Origin: Sphingomonas sp. PP-F2F-G114-C0414
Lineage (GTDB): Bacteria; Pseudomonadota; Alphaproteobacteria; Sphingomonadales; Sphingomonadaceae
Assembly (NCBI RefSeq): GCF_003688595.1
Contig: NZ_RCWT01000012.1
Coordinates: 124,001-188,000, forward strand
DNA: 64,000 nucleotides
Reading direction: 5' to 3'
Both the position numbers and the translations under genes were made by a program. A model generated the notes under the pieces. The model had not been told where the DNA came from. It worked only from the letters and a program-made list of their open reading frames with translations, and searched no databases. Shown one piece after another: positions 1 through 8,486 of the stretch (position 1 is its first letter; each line of letters starts with the position of its first letter).

Positions 1-105
1 CCAGATCAGGTCGACGGGAGTCAGCACGGTCTCGGCATGGAGGCGGCGGCTCCAGGCGGAGGCGCGGGTGCGACGGAGGCGAAGCGCGGGATAGCTTGCG
101 GTCAT
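1..105 (-). CDS. hemB: Porphobilinogen synthase (delta-aminolevulinic acid dehydratase), N-terminal fragment
   Basis: Only the first 35 codons lie in the window; the gene continues beyond the left edge. Reading leftward from an ATG the product begins MTASYPALRLRRTRAS and continues through AWSRRLHAET to VLTPVDLIW. This matches the conserved N-terminus of alphaproteobacterial HemB, where an Arg-rich stretch precedes a TPxDLIWP segment. HemB condenses two 5-aminolevulinate molecules to porphobilinogen in tetrapyrrole synthesis. The catalytic lysines and metal site are outside the window, so the identification rests on the N-terminal pattern only. It is transcribed divergently from the lipid kinase, with about 90 bases between the two starts. 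Confidence 0.8.
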   Translation of the reverse strand, partial: MTASYPALRLRRTRASAWSRRLHAETVLTPVDLIW

Positions 106-197
106 GCGGCGGGCTTTGCGGGATGCGCGGCGACGGATCAAGTTTTACGGGAGAAGCGTTACGGGTGCGAAACCGCATGCCGTGCGTTGGGGGCCTT

Positions 198-1082
198 ATG
201 TCGAACGATACGATCACGTCCGCGGCGCTCGTCGTCAACGCCAAGTCGCGCAAGGGCCAGAAGCTGTTCAAGCGCGCCTGCGCGGCTATGTCGGGGCTGC
301 CCTATGAGGTCGACGCGCATGCGGTCGAGGATCCGAAGGACCTGGAAGCGACCGTCCTGCGGGCGCTGGCGAAGAAGCCGGACCTGCTGATCCTGGGCGG
401 CGGCGACGGCACGGTCAGCGGGCTGGTGGACTTGATGGTGGGCCACGACGTGATCCTGGGCGTCCTACCGCTCGGCACTGCCAACAGCTTCGCGCGCACG
501 CTCGGCATTCCGCTGAATATCGAAGGCGCGGTAGAGGTGATCCGTACCGGCAAGCCACGCCGGATCGATCTCGGCATGATCGACGGCGACTATTTCGCGA
601 ACTGCGCGGCGATGGGGATCAGCCCGAAGATCGCCGAGACGGTGCCGCACGGGCTGAAGAAGGTTTTCGGCAAGGTCGGCTACCTCGCGTGGGCGACGTA
701 TCAATACATGCGCTTCCGCCCGTTCACGCTGATCGTCGGCGAAGGCCCGACCGCGGTGAAAATCCGCGTTGTCGAGGTGCGAATCTCGAACGGGCCTTAT
801 CATGGCGGCACCGAACTGGTGGATGCGGCCGCGGTCGATTCGGGCGAGATCGTGGTGCAGGCGGTGATGGGGCACGTGAAGCGGCGACTGGTGCAGAACT
901 GGTATGCCAGCGTGTTCCGGCTCGAGTCACGTCACGAGAAAGTACGCGATTTTCGGGGGAAGAGCCTGAAGATCAACACGATCCCGCCATTGCCGATTTC
1001 GATCGATGGGGAAGTTCTGGCGAAGACTCCGGTGACGGCCAAGGTGGCTGCCGGGATCATCCGGGTGATGGCGCCCGCCTGA
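198..1082 (+). CDS. Diacylglycerol/lipid kinase family protein (YegS/BmrU type)
   Basis: A 294-residue protein of the diacylglycerol kinase catalytic superfamily, which phosphorylates lipid hydroxyls at the inner membrane face using ATP. The N-terminus has VVNAKSRKG (residues 12-20), the usual first strand and loop of these kinases. GGGDGT at 67-72 is the nucleotide-binding signature, and PLGTANSFA (91-99) is the second conserved loop. Length is typical of YegS-like enzymes. The frame is open further upstream, but the ATG used here follows a GGGG stretch a few bases before it and begins where family homology should start. The actual lipid substrate cannot be inferred. It stands alone, followed by palindromic repeats. 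Confidence 0.85.
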   Translation: MSNDTITSAALVVNAKSRKGQKLFKRACAAMSGLPYEVDAHAVEDPKDLEATVLRALAKKPDLLILGGGDGTVSGLVDLMVGHDVILGVLPLGTANSFARTLGIPLNIEGAVEVIRTGKPRRIDLGMIDGDYFANCAAMGISPKIAETVPHGLKKVFGKVGYLAWATYQYMRFRPFTLIVGEGPTAVKIRVVEVRISNGPYHGGTELVDAAAVDSGEIVVQAVMGHVKRRLVQNWYASVFRLESRHEKVRDFRGKSLKINTIPPLPISIDGEVLAKTPVTAKVAAGIIRVMAPA

Positions 1083-1105
1083 GGGCGAAGGCCAGCCCCC
1101 GCCCC

Positions 1106-1162
1106 CTTGTTCTCCCGCGAAGGCGGGAGCCCAGTCTGGGTCCCCGCCTTCGCGGGGAAACA
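1106..1162. repeat. Intergenic palindromic repeat, type A copy 1
   Basis: A long inverted repeat in which CCCGCGAAGGCGGG pairs with CCCCGCCTTCGCGGGG across a loop containing AGCCCAGTCTGGGT. A second, almost identical copy is present at 25706-25761, differing at only a few positions. The element lies just after the lipid kinase stop. It probably folds into a stable hairpin in RNA and may help end transcription or stabilise the 3' end. It is a REP-like element, not a gene; short frames through it are artefacts. Confidence 0.85.
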
Positions 1163-1205
1163 CAAAACCGGGGGCAGCCGTCAGTATTCTGCACCACCCT
1201 GATTG

Positions 1206-1317
1206 GTGCGCCACCCGGCGAAGGCCGGGGCCCAGTTGGAAAGGTTGCAGTAACGACGCGCAACGCTCAGTTGGCGACGTCCCCCAACTGGCCCCCGGCC
1301 TTCGCCGGGGTGGTCGC
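1206..1317. repeat. Intergenic palindromic repeat, type B
   Basis: Left arm GCCACCCGGCGAAGGCCGGG, extended by GCCCAGTTGG, matches the reverse complement of a right arm ending CCGGCCTTCGCCGGGGTGG. About 45 bases separate the arms. The arms resemble type A in design but not in sequence. Together with copy A1 this fills the 268-base gap between the lipid kinase and the convergent cyclophilin gene. No further gene was seen in that gap. Confidence 0.75.
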
Positions 1318-1350
1318 TGAGAAGCGTAATCGCTCTCTATCCGACGCCCG

Positions 1351-1971
1351 TTACTTTACCCGCCGCACCGTCAAAATCTCAACCGGCGCAGCGATCATCT
1401 GCCCCTTCATCACCCCAACCCCGGCAGTAGGCGAAGTCGGCGCAGCAAGAATCCGCTTCACCACATCCATCCCCTCCACCACATGCCCGAACGCCGCGAA
1501 CCCGGCCGGATCCCCGCTCCCAGCCAGATTCGCATCGAGCGACAACACCGGCCCGACGGTAATGAAGAAATCCGCCGTCGCGCTCCCCGGCGCAAACCGC
1601 GCCATCGAGATCGTCGCGTCGACATGCGACAGCCCGGTCTGGCTGGTCGGCTCATGCTTCACCGGCGGCAGCAGCCGCTTCGCATCACCCCGCGGCCCGC
1701 CCTGGATCAACCCGGCGTCCGCGCCGAGCTTCATCGCCCGATAGAACGTCACCCCGTCGAGCCGTTTCTGGTCGACATAGCGCAGGAAGTTCGCGGTCGT
1801 CAGCGGCGCTCGCTCCTTCTCCAGCGCTAGCGTGATCGCCCCCTCGCTCGTCGTCATCACGATCGAGACGGTCGCCGGAGCAGCGGGCGGCGGCGCAGAC
1901 GGAGCCTCCTGCGCCGAGACGGAAACGGCGCCGAGAACGGCAAGAGCGAGCGTGACGAATCTGGAGATCAT
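1351..1971 (-). CDS. Secreted peptidyl-prolyl cis-trans isomerase, cyclophilin type
   Basis: A 206-residue cyclophilin with a Sec signal peptide (residues 1-20, cleavage after VSVSA) and a short Ala/Pro linker. The domain begins at about residue 35 (TVSIVMTTSEGAITLALE). Family features include the strand after the signal, a TANFLRYVD segment, a GGPRGD loop, and ADFFITVG in the core. The Trp often contributing to cyclosporin binding is not evident, as is common in bacterial secreted forms. It should assist folding of periplasmic proteins. It is convergent with the lipid kinase across the repeats and divergent from the ATP-grasp gene. Confidence 0.9.
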   Translation of the reverse strand: MISRFVTLALAVLGAVSVSAQEAPSAPPPAAPATVSIVMTTSEGAITLALEKERAPLTTANFLRYVDQKRLDGVTFYRAMKLGADAGLIQGGPRGDAKRLLPPVKHEPTSQTGLSHVDATISMARFAPGSATADFFITVGPVLSLDANLAGSGDPAGFAAFGHVVEGMDVVKRILAAPTSPTAGVGVMKGQMIAAPVEILTVRRVK

Positions 1972-2085
1972 CCGCCACGCTACCGCGTCGCCCCCTTTCT
2001 GTCAGCGCCCCCGCGACACGATATTGCGCGTGGCAAAGTTTTGCTTGGGTTTGCACGCCCGCGCGCAATGCGTATCCGGGGCACG

Positions 2086-2991
2086 ATGACCGATCTTGCC
2101 ATTCTCTACGAGCACCCGCTCTGGTTCGAACCGCTGTTCGCCGCCCTCGACCGCCGCGGCGTCGGCTTCTCGCGCGCGACGCCGGACGGGTTCTGGAACC
2201 CCGCCGACCAGAGCGCCCCCGCCCCCGTCGTCTTCAACCGCATCGCGATGTCGAGCTTCCTGCGCAACGACGAGCATCCGATCTTCGACACGATGGCGAT
2301 GCTCGATCACTGGCGCCGCACCGGCGCACGCGTGATCAACGGCACCGACGTCCTCGCGATCGACGCCTCCAAGGCGCGGCAATTGTCGCTGATCGCCTCG
2401 CTCGGCCTCGCAATCCCGGAAACGCGTGTCGTCCACCGCGCCGCCGACGTTGTCCCCGCCGCGCAGACGCTCCGCTTCCCGCTGGTCGTGAAGGCGAACA
2501 TCGGCGGATCCGGCGCAGGCATCATCCGCTTCGACAGCCTCGACGAACTCCGCACCGCCGTCGCCGATGCAAGACTCCCAAGCAGCGTCGACGGCGTGCT
2601 GCTGGTCCAGGAATACGTCCCCGTCCGCGACGGCGCGATCACCCGGATCGAGACGCTCGACCGCAAATTCCTTTACGCGATCGAAGTCGCAGGCGGCGGC
2701 GCGTTCGATCTCTGCCCGGCAGACGCCTGCGTCGTACCCGGCTCGGGCATCAAGATGGCAGCGGTCGAGCCCTCGCATACGCTGAAGGACGCCGCCGAGG
2801 CGATCGCCCGCGCGGTCGATCTCGACGTCGGCGGAGTCGAGGTGATGATCGACGACCGCGACGGCGTCGCGCGCTTCTACGACATCAACGCACTGTCGAA
2901 CTTCGTCGCCAAGCCATTGGATGTGCTCGGCTGGGATCCGCACGACCGCCTCGTCGATTACCTGATCGAACAGATCGAGAAGGCCCGCTGA
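2086..2991 (+). CDS. RimK-type ATP-grasp ligase, first gene of a transporter operon
   Basis: A 301-residue ATP-grasp protein. A pre-ATP-grasp domain (about 1-100) is followed by the lysine strand LRFPLVVKAN and a glycine loop IGGSGAGIIRF. An LLVQEYVP strand follows, and a late VEVMIDDRD / FYDINALSN region supplies metal-binding acidic and Asn residues. Family members join a carboxylate to an amine or thiol using ATP through an acyl-phosphate. The specific acceptor is unknown. The stop overlaps the start of the flavin monooxygenase (TGATG), so the two are translationally coupled and belong to one operon with the MetNIQ-like transporter. The start was chosen at the ATG giving MTDLAILYEHP, although the frame is open slightly upstream. 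Confidence 0.8.
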   Translation: MTDLAILYEHPLWFEPLFAALDRRGVGFSRATPDGFWNPADQSAPAPVVFNRIAMSSFLRNDEHPIFDTMAMLDHWRRTGARVINGTDVLAIDASKARQLSLIASLGLAIPETRVVHRAADVVPAAQTLRFPLVVKANIGGSGAGIIRFDSLDELRTAVADARLPSSVDGVLLVQEYVPVRDGAITRIETLDRKFLYAIEVAGGGAFDLCPADACVVPGSGIKMAAVEPSHTLKDAAEAIARAVDLDVGGVEVMIDDRDGVARFYDINALSNFVAKPLDVLGWDPHDRLVDYLIEQIEKAR

Positions 2992-4007
2992 TGCGCTATG
3001 GTTACTGGACTCCCGTCTTCGGCGGCTGGCTTCGCAATGTCCCCGACGAGGGGATGGAGGCAAGCTGGGCGTACACCAAGGCGCTGACGCAGAATGCCGA
3101 GCGCTGGGGCTACGACCTGACGCTGATCGCCGAGCTGAACCTCAATGACATCAAGGGCATCGAACAGCCCGCGCTCGATGCGTGGTCGACCGCGGCGGCA
3201 CTCGCGGCGGTGACCGACAGCATCGAGCTGATGGTCGCGGTCCGCCCGAACTTCCACCACCCCGCGCTGTTCGCCAAGGCCGCGGCGAACATCGACCGCA
3301 TTTCGGGCGGGCGGCTCGCGCTGAACGTCGTGTCGTCCTGGTGGGCGGACGAGTCCAAGCAATACGGCCTCCCGTTCGACCAGCACGACGATCGCTACGC
3401 CCGAACCGCCGAGTGGCTGACCGTCGTCGATGGGTTGTGGACGCAGGAGCGCTTCGACTTCGCGGGCCAGTTCTACACCACCGAACAAGCGATCTGCTCA
3501 CCCAAGCCCGCCAAGCGCCCGACCGTTTACGCGGGCGGCGAAAGCGAGAAGGCCAAGGCGATGATTGCCGCGCAGTGCAACGCGTACGTCATGCACGGCG
3601 ACCCCGCCGACGCGATCGCCCCGAAAATCGCCGACATGGCGGCGCGGCGCGAGGCAGCCGGGGGCGCGCCGATGCAATACGGCATGGCCGCCTATGCGAT
3701 CGTTCGCGACAGCGAGGCGGAGGCGAAGCGCGAACTCGAGCGCATCACCAGCGTCACCGAACTCCCGGCGGGCTATGCGAACTTCGACCAGTGGCTGTCG
3801 GGCACGCAGCTCGAACGCGAACTCAAGATCCAGGAATATTCCGTCTCCAACCGCGGCCTGCGCCCCAATCTGGTCGGCACGCCCGAGCAGTTGAAGGAGC
3901 GTGTCGCGGAATACGAGGCGGCCGGTCTCGACCTGCTGCTGCTCCAGATGAGTCCGCAGGCCGAGGAAATGGAACGGTTCGCGGCGCAGGTCATGGGCAC
4001 CGCATGA
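2991..4007 (+). CDS. LLM-class flavin-dependent monooxygenase (luciferase-like)
   Basis: A 338-residue bacterial luciferase-like TIM-barrel protein. Family features are the N-terminal YWTPVFGGW strand, [13 protein letters not shown], the [19 protein letters not shown] segment, [15 protein letters not shown], and a PTVYAGGES strand near the phosphate-binding region. These enzymes use reduced FMN from a partner reductase to oxygenate small substrates. Relatives next to sulfur transporters often split sulfonates or sulfones. The neighbouring MetNIQ-type transporter makes an organosulfur substrate likely, but this is inference. No flavin reductase gene is adjacent. The stop overlaps the metN start as ATGA. 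Confidence 0.85.
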   Translation: MRYGYWTPVFGGWLRNVPDEGMEASWAYTKALTQNAERWGYDLTLIAELNLNDIKGIEQPALDAWSTAAALAAVTDSIELMVAVRPNFHHPALFAKAAANIDRISGGRLALNVVSSWWADESKQYGLPFDQHDDRYARTAEWLTVVDGLWTQERFDFAGQFYTTEQAICSPKPAKRPTVYAGGESEKAKAMIAAQCNAYVMHGDPADAIAPKIADMAARREAAGGAPMQYGMAAYAIVRDSEAEAKRELERITSVTELPAGYANFDQWLSGTQLERELKIQEYSVSNRGLRPNLVGTPEQLKERVAEYEAAGLDLLLLQMSPQAEEMERFAAQVMGTA

Positions 4008-4738
4008 TCCGTCTCACCGAGGTCGTTAAAACCTACCCGGCAAGCGAGGCGGCGGCCCTCGACGGCGTGTCGATGGAAATTCCGGCGCGCGGCGTATTTG
4101 GCGTCATCGGCCAGTCCGGCGCAGGCAAGTCGACACTGATCCGCCTTATCAACGCGCTCGAACGCCCGACTACGGGCCGGGTCGAAGTCGATGGTGTCGA
4201 CGTAGCCGCTTTGTCCGCGGCGGACCTGCGCGCGCTGCGCCGCCGGATCGGCATGATCTTCCAGAACTTCGGCCTGCTGTCGTCGCGCACGGTCGCCGCG
4301 AACGTCGCGTTCCCGCTGGTGCTCGCGGGCGTATCCAAAGCTGAACGCGAGACGAAAGTCGCCGCGTTGCTCGACCGCGTAGGCCTCGCCGATCACGCCG
4401 CCAAATACCCTGCCCAACTCTCCGGCGGCCAGAAGCAGCGCGTCGGCATAGCCCGCGCGCTCGCCACCGACCCCGACATCCTGCTCTGCGACGAAGCGAC
4501 CAGCGCGCTGGATCCCGAAACCACCCGCTCGGTCCTGACCCTTCTCCGAGAGCTGAACCGAGACCTCGGCCTGACGATCGTCCTGATCACGCACGAAATG
4601 GACGTCGTCCGCTACGTCTGCGACCGCGTCGCCGTGCTCGAACGCGGCCGCATCGTCGAGACCGGCGACGTCGCCGACATCTTCGCCAACGCCGCCCACC
4701 CGGCAACGCAGCGCATGCTGGCGGCGCTGGCGGCATGA
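4004..4738 (+). CDS. metN: Methionine-type ABC transporter ATP-binding protein, lacking the NIL domain
   Basis: A 244-residue ABC ATPase with Walker [10 protein letters not shown] (36-44), signature LSGGQ (139-143) and Walker [12 protein letters not shown] (160-170). The best fit is MetN, because metI- and metQ-like genes follow directly. Usual MetN proteins have about 340 residues with a C-terminal NIL domain that binds methionine and shuts off transport. This one stops just after the nucleotide-binding domain, so trans-inhibition is probably absent. It overlaps its neighbours by four bases on each side. It may carry methionine or another sulfur compound. Confidence 0.85.
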   Translation: MIRLTEVVKTYPASEAAALDGVSMEIPARGVFGVIGQSGAGKSTLIRLINALERPTTGRVEVDGVDVAALSAADLRALRRRIGMIFQNFGLLSSRTVAANVAFPLVLAGVSKAERETKVAALLDRVGLADHAAKYPAQLSGGQKQRVGIARALATDPDILLCDEATSALDPETTRSVLTLLRELNRDLGLTIVLITHEMDVVRYVCDRVAVLERGRIVETGDVADIFANAAHPATQRMLAALAA

Positions 4739-5397
4739 GCTTCTTCGCCAACATCGACTGGTCGGACATCGGCCAGGCCTGCCTCGACACGCTGATCATG
4801 CTCGGCGGATCGCTGATCCTGACGATCGCGTTCGGCCTCCCGCTCGGCGTCCTGCTCTACCTCACCGACCGGGGCCGGCTGTCACAGAACCGCGTCGCCA
4901 ACGCCGTGCTCGGGATCATCGTCAACATCCTCCGCTCGGTGCCGTTCATCATCCTGCTGATCGTGATGATCCCGCTCACCGTGATGCTCGTCGGCACCTC
5001 GCTAGGCGTCGCCGGCGCCATCCCCCCGCTCGTCGTCGGCGCCGCGCCCTTCTACGCACGGCTCGTCGAAGGATCGCTCAAGGAAGTCGACCGCACCACG
5101 ATCGAGGCGGTGCAGGCGATGGGCGCCACCACGCGCCAGATCGTCACCGGCGCGCTGATCCCCGAGGCGCTGCCCGGACTGATCGCCGGCGCCACCGTGA
5201 CCGCGGTCGCGCTCGTCTCGTTTACCGCGATGGCGGGCGTGGTCGGCGCAGGGGGCCTCGGCGATCTCGCGATACGCTTCGGCTATCAGCGCTTTCAGAC
5301 CGACGTCATGGTCGTAACCGTCGTGCTGCTGGTCGTGCTCGTCCAGATCATCCAATATGCCGGCGACGCGCTCGCCCGCCACTTCACCCGCCGCTGA
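4735..5397 (+). CDS. metI: Methionine-type ABC transporter permease
   Basis: A 220-residue integral membrane protein with about five hydrophobic segments, the usual size for MetI. The cytoplasmic coupling (EAA) loop is visible as [20 protein letters not shown]. Other family markers are [14 protein letters not shown] and the region around [19 protein letters not shown]. It forms the membrane channel with the preceding ATPase and the following lipoprotein. The start overlaps the metN stop as ATGA. Confidence 0.88.
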   Translation: MSFFANIDWSDIGQACLDTLIMLGGSLILTIAFGLPLGVLLYLTDRGRLSQNRVANAVLGIIVNILRSVPFIILLIVMIPLTVMLVGTSLGVAGAIPPLVVGAAPFYARLVEGSLKEVDRTTIEAVQAMGATTRQIVTGALIPEALPGLIAGATVTAVALVSFTAMAGVVGAGGLGDLAIRFGYQRFQTDVMVVTVVLLVVLVQIIQYAGDALARHFTRR

Positions 5398-5419
5398 TTT
5401 AACGCCGCTAGGAATCGCC

Positions 5420-6214
5420 ATGAACCGCCGCATTTTGCTCGCCTCGTTCTCGCTGCTCGCGCTCGCCGCCTGCGGTGGAACCAAGACCAATGACGGCAAA
5501 ACGCTGACCGTCGCCGCGACCGCAGTACCCCACGCGGAAATCCTGGAATCGATCAAGCCGACGCTCGCCAAGGAAGGCGTCGACCTCCAGATCCGCGTCT
5601 TCAACGACTACGTTCAGCCCAATCTCCAGGTCGAGCAGAAGCAGATCGACGTCAGCTATTTCGAGACCAAGCCGTATCTCGACGAGTTCAACGCCTCGCG
5701 CGGCACGCATCTGGTCACCTATGCCGGCGTCCACGTCGAACCGCTCGGCGCCTATTCGCGCAAGTGGAAGTCGATCGCGCAGGTACCGAACGGCGCGACC
5801 GTCGCGATCCCGAATGAGCCGAGCAACGGCGGCCGCGCGCTGCTGCTGCTGCAGAAGGCCGGGCTGATCATGCTCAAGAACCCGACCAACCCGCTGTCGA
5901 GCCTCAACGACATCGCCACCAACCCGCGCAACCTGAACTTCAAGGAGCTGGAAGGCGCCACCCTCCCCCGCACGCTCGGCGAAGTCGATCTCGCGCTGAT
6001 CAATACCAACTACGCGCTCGACGCGAAGCTCAACCCGGTCCGCGATGCGCTCGCGATCGAGGACAAGAACAGCCCCTACGTCAATTTCGTCGTCGGCCTG
6101 CCCGGCGGCGAGAAGGATCCGCGCGTCGTGAAGCTGATCGCGGCACTGCGCAGCCCGGCGACCAAGACCTTCATCGAGCAGCATTATCGAGGTGCGGTCC
6201 TCCCGGCGTTCTGA
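5420..6214 (+). CDS. metQ: MetQ/NlpA-family substrate-binding lipoprotein
   Basis: A 264-residue lipoprotein. The signal ends at lipobox LAAC near residue 18, so Cys18 should be lipidated. The mature part has the MetQ fold: LTVAATAVPHAEILESIKP, DYVQPNLQVEQKQIDVSYF and a central VAIPNEPSNGGRALLLL strand, all characteristic of this family. It captures substrate for the preceding permease. The start was chosen at the ATG after a TAGGA-like site, 22 bases after metI, because the upstream in-frame stretch lacks signal character. Ligand identity (methionine or another compound) is not proven. Confidence 0.88.
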   Translation: MNRRILLASFSLLALAACGGTKTNDGKTLTVAATAVPHAEILESIKPTLAKEGVDLQIRVFNDYVQPNLQVEQKQIDVSYFETKPYLDEFNASRGTHLVTYAGVHVEPLGAYSRKWKSIAQVPNGATVAIPNEPSNGGRALLLLQKAGLIMLKNPTNPLSSLNDIATNPRNLNFKELEGATLPRTLGEVDLALINTNYALDAKLNPVRDALAIEDKNSPYVNFVVGLPGGEKDPRVVKLIAALRSPATKTFIEQHYRGAVLPAF

Positions 6215-6253
6215 TACCGGCGCGAGCCCAGTCCGCGTAATCCTCGAGGCTCC

Positions 6254-7222
6254 ATGACGGTCGTCGCCGCGTATCTCTATCGCCATGGCAAGCGCGTCCG
6301 CGCGGTCTCTATCGACGAAAAGGTCGACTGTCCCGCGGACCGTTCCGAGTTCGTCTGGATCGGCATCTGCGACCCGACCGACGCCGAGATGCGGACGCTG
6401 AAGGACCAGTATAATCTCCACCCCCTGGCGGTGGAGGACGCGATCAAGGCGGATCAGTTGCCCAAGGTCGACGTCTATGGCGACCAGTTGTTCGTGGTCG
6501 CCCGCACCGCGCAGCTGGAGCAGGACAAGATCGCGTACGGCGAAACCGCGATCTTCGTCGGCCACAGCCATATCATCAGCGTCCGCCACGGCTCGGCGCG
6601 CTCGCACAAGGCACTCCGCGAACAGCTCGAAGCCGCGCCGACACTGCTGATAAACGGCGTCGATTACGTCCTCCACGCAATTCTGGACTACGTCGTCGAC
6701 GGCTATCTCCCGATCGTCGAAAGCATCGAGGACGAGGTGCTCGCGATGGAGCAACGCACGATCGACGCGTTCCTCGGCCGCGACGAGATCGTCCGGATCT
6801 TCGGGCTGCGACGCGAGATGATCCGCTTCCAGCGTATCCTCGGGCCAATGGGCGAGGTCGCGGGCAAGATCGTCCGCCTCGACCTCCCCTGCATCGATAC
6901 CGAGGCGAAACCGTATTTCAGCGACGTGCTCGACCACGTCCGCCGCGTTCAGACGATGGTCGAGGGCCTGCGCGAAGTGCTGACCTCCGTGTTCGAATTC
7001 AGCAATTTGCTGGAGCAGCAACGCACCGGCGCGATCACCCGCCAGCTCGCCGCCTGGGCCGCGATCCTCGCCGTGCCGACCGCGATCGCCGGGATCTACG
7101 GCATGAACTTCGAGAACATGCCCGAGCTGAAAACGGAATACGGGTATTTCGTCGTACTAGGCGTGATCGGGGTCGTCTGCGCCGCGCTATACGTGAAGTT
7201 CAAGCAGGCGAAGTGGTTGTAG
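6254..7222 (+). CDS. corA: CorA-family magnesium/divalent cation transporter
   Basis: A 322-residue CorA channel. A long soluble N-terminal domain is followed by two C-terminal membrane helices, with the diagnostic YGMNF sequence at the end of the first helix. It forms a homopentamer that admits Mg2+ down the membrane potential and is gated by cytoplasmic Mg2+. The C-terminus is basic (KFKQAKWL) as in the family. It lies 39 bases after metQ and could be co-transcribed, but functionally it looks independent. A composite palindrome follows. Confidence 0.93.
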   Translation: MTVVAAYLYRHGKRVRAVSIDEKVDCPADRSEFVWIGICDPTDAEMRTLKDQYNLHPLAVEDAIKADQLPKVDVYGDQLFVVARTAQLEQDKIAYGETAIFVGHSHIISVRHGSARSHKALREQLEAAPTLLINGVDYVLHAILDYVVDGYLPIVESIEDEVLAMEQRTIDAFLGRDEIVRIFGLRREMIRFQRILGPMGEVAGKIVRLDLPCIDTEAKPYFSDVLDHVRRVQTMVEGLREVLTSVFEFSNLLEQQRTGAITRQLAAWAAILAVPTAIAGIYGMNFENMPELKTEYGYFVVLGVIGVVCAALYVKFKQAKWL

Positions 7223-7238
7223 GAAGGATCACAACCAT

Positions 7239-7334
7239 CGTCATCCCCGCGGAGGCGGGGACCCATATTCTCAAACGCTGGCGGTTAGACCGCTACGCTT
7301 GCCAGCATGGATCCACGCCTGCGCGGGAATGACG
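7239..7334. repeat. Composite intergenic palindrome, type C
   Basis: Outer arms GTCATCCCCGCGGAGGCGGG and CCTGCGCGGGAATGAC flank an inner pair GCTGGC / GCCAGC, giving a nested inverted repeat of about 95 bases. It sits between corA and the convergent reductase gene and likely works as a transcription end or RNA-stability element. The sequence differs from types A and B but shares the CCCGCG..AGGCGGG theme. Confidence 0.7.
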
Positions 7335-7356
7335 ATGAGATGTTGGGGATACGAAC

Positions 7357-8346
7357 TCAAACCTTGACGAGCATCTTCCCCGTATTCCCACCGGAGAACA
7401 GCCCCAGGAACGCATCCGGCATCGTCTCGAGCCCCTCGTGCACCGTCTCCTGCCGCTTCAGCGTCCCCGCCGCCAGCATCCCGCCCATGTCCTTGTAGAA
7501 CTCCTCGGCGCGATTCATGTAGTCGCTGACAATGAACCCGCGGATCTGGATCCGGTTACCGATCAGCCGCGCGAGATACTTCAGCTGCGTCGCCGCACCG
7601 CTGTTGTACACGTCGATCATCCCGCACACCGCGAACCGCGCATGCATGTTCGCATGCGCCAGCGCCGCATCGAGATGCTCACCGCCGACGTTGTCGAAAT
7701 ACACGTCGATACCCTTCGGAGCCGCTTGGCCGAGCGCCTTCACTACCGGCACGTCGCTCTTGTAGTCGATCACCGCATCCGCACCGAGCGATTTCACCCA
7801 CGCGCATTTCTCCGCGCCGCCGGCCGAGCCGATCACCGTCATGCCCTTGGCCTTGGCAACCTGCACGACGGTCGATCCTACCGCGCCAGCCGCCGCCGAC
7901 ACGAACACCGTGTCGCCTGCCTTCGCTTCGGCAACCTGGAGCAGGCCGAAATATCCGGTCATCCCCGGCATGCCGAGCTGACCCAGAAACGCCTGCGCCG
8001 GCACGTCGAGCGCGGGCAGCTTCTGCACCTGCGCGGCCGGGACCACCGCCTCGTCCCGCCAGCCGGCCATGTGCAGCACCATGTCGCCGACCTTGATGCC
8101 GTCGTCGTTGCTCTCGACCACTTCGCCGACCGCACCGCCCTGCATCGCCTCGCCCAGCGCGAATGGCGGGACATAGCTCTTCACGTCGTTCATCCGCCCG
8201 CGCATGTACGGGTCGACCGACAGCCAGCGATTGGCGATCCGCACCTCGCCGGCGCCGAGCGTCGACTGGTCGAGATCGATCATGGCGAAGTCGGTATGCT
8301 TCGGCATGCCTTGCGGACGTGCCTTCAGGCTCCATGCACGGGCCAT
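7357..8346 (-). CDS. NADPH-dependent oxidoreductase, CurA / prostaglandin reductase family
   Basis: A 329-residue zinc-free MDR-superfamily reductase. The N-terminus MARAWSLKARPQGMP and the RWLSVDPYMRGRM segment are hallmarks of curcumin/dihydrocurcumin reductase and leukotriene B4 dehydrogenase relatives. The nucleotide-binding region has VSAAAGAVGSTVVQVAKAKG, with the AxxGxxG pattern used for NADPH. Further on, GIDVYFDNVGGEHLD is also typical. It reduces C=C bonds conjugated to carbonyls. No partner gene is adjacent, and the physiological substrate is unknown. Confidence 0.9.
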   Translation of the reverse strand: MARAWSLKARPQGMPKHTDFAMIDLDQSTLGAGEVRIANRWLSVDPYMRGRMNDVKSYVPPFALGEAMQGGAVGEVVESNDDGIKVGDMVLHMAGWRDEAVVPAAQVQKLPALDVPAQAFLGQLGMPGMTGYFGLLQVAEAKAGDTVFVSAAAGAVGSTVVQVAKAKGMTVIGSAGGAEKCAWVKSLGADAVIDYKSDVPVVKALGQAAPKGIDVYFDNVGGEHLDAALAHANMHARFAVCGMIDVYNSGAATQLKYLARLIGNRIQIRGFIVSDYMNRAEEFYKDMGGMLAAGTLKRQETVHEGLETMPDAFLGLFSGGNTGKMLVKV

Positions 8347-8412
8347 AAACTTGCTCCTGTCTTGATTATTCGTGTTGCGGGTATGGCGAAACGCACACCC
8401 AACGCAACCCGC

Positions 8413-8442
8413 AAAAAAGCCCGGACGGTATCGCCCGGGCTC
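8413..8442 (-). terminator. Rho-independent terminator after the DUF2171 gene
   Basis: On the minus strand GAGCCCGGGC and GTCCGGGCTTTTTT form a GC-rich stem followed by six T residues. It lies about 45 bases beyond the stop of the leftward DUF2171 gene. Between stop and terminator there is also a CTGACGTC / GACGTCAG inverted repeat (8450-8469). Confidence 0.85.
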
Positions 8443-8486
8443 GTTTCGACTGACGTCACGCGACGTCAGCCAATGCTTTCAAACGC

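Noticed and set aside
1057..1263. Short frames containing FPREGGDPDWAPAFAGE-type peptides
   Set aside because: They are translations of the palindromic repeat and recur wherever it occurs, so they are not genes.
1972..2085. SAM riboswitch upstream of the MetNIQ operon
   Set aside because: The divergent gap is about 115 bases and shows no convincing paired structure or conserved riboswitch core.
5408..7021. Open frame of about 540 codons opposite metQ and corA
   Set aside because: It spans two real genes in antisense with no recognisable motif; both plus-strand genes have complete family signatures.
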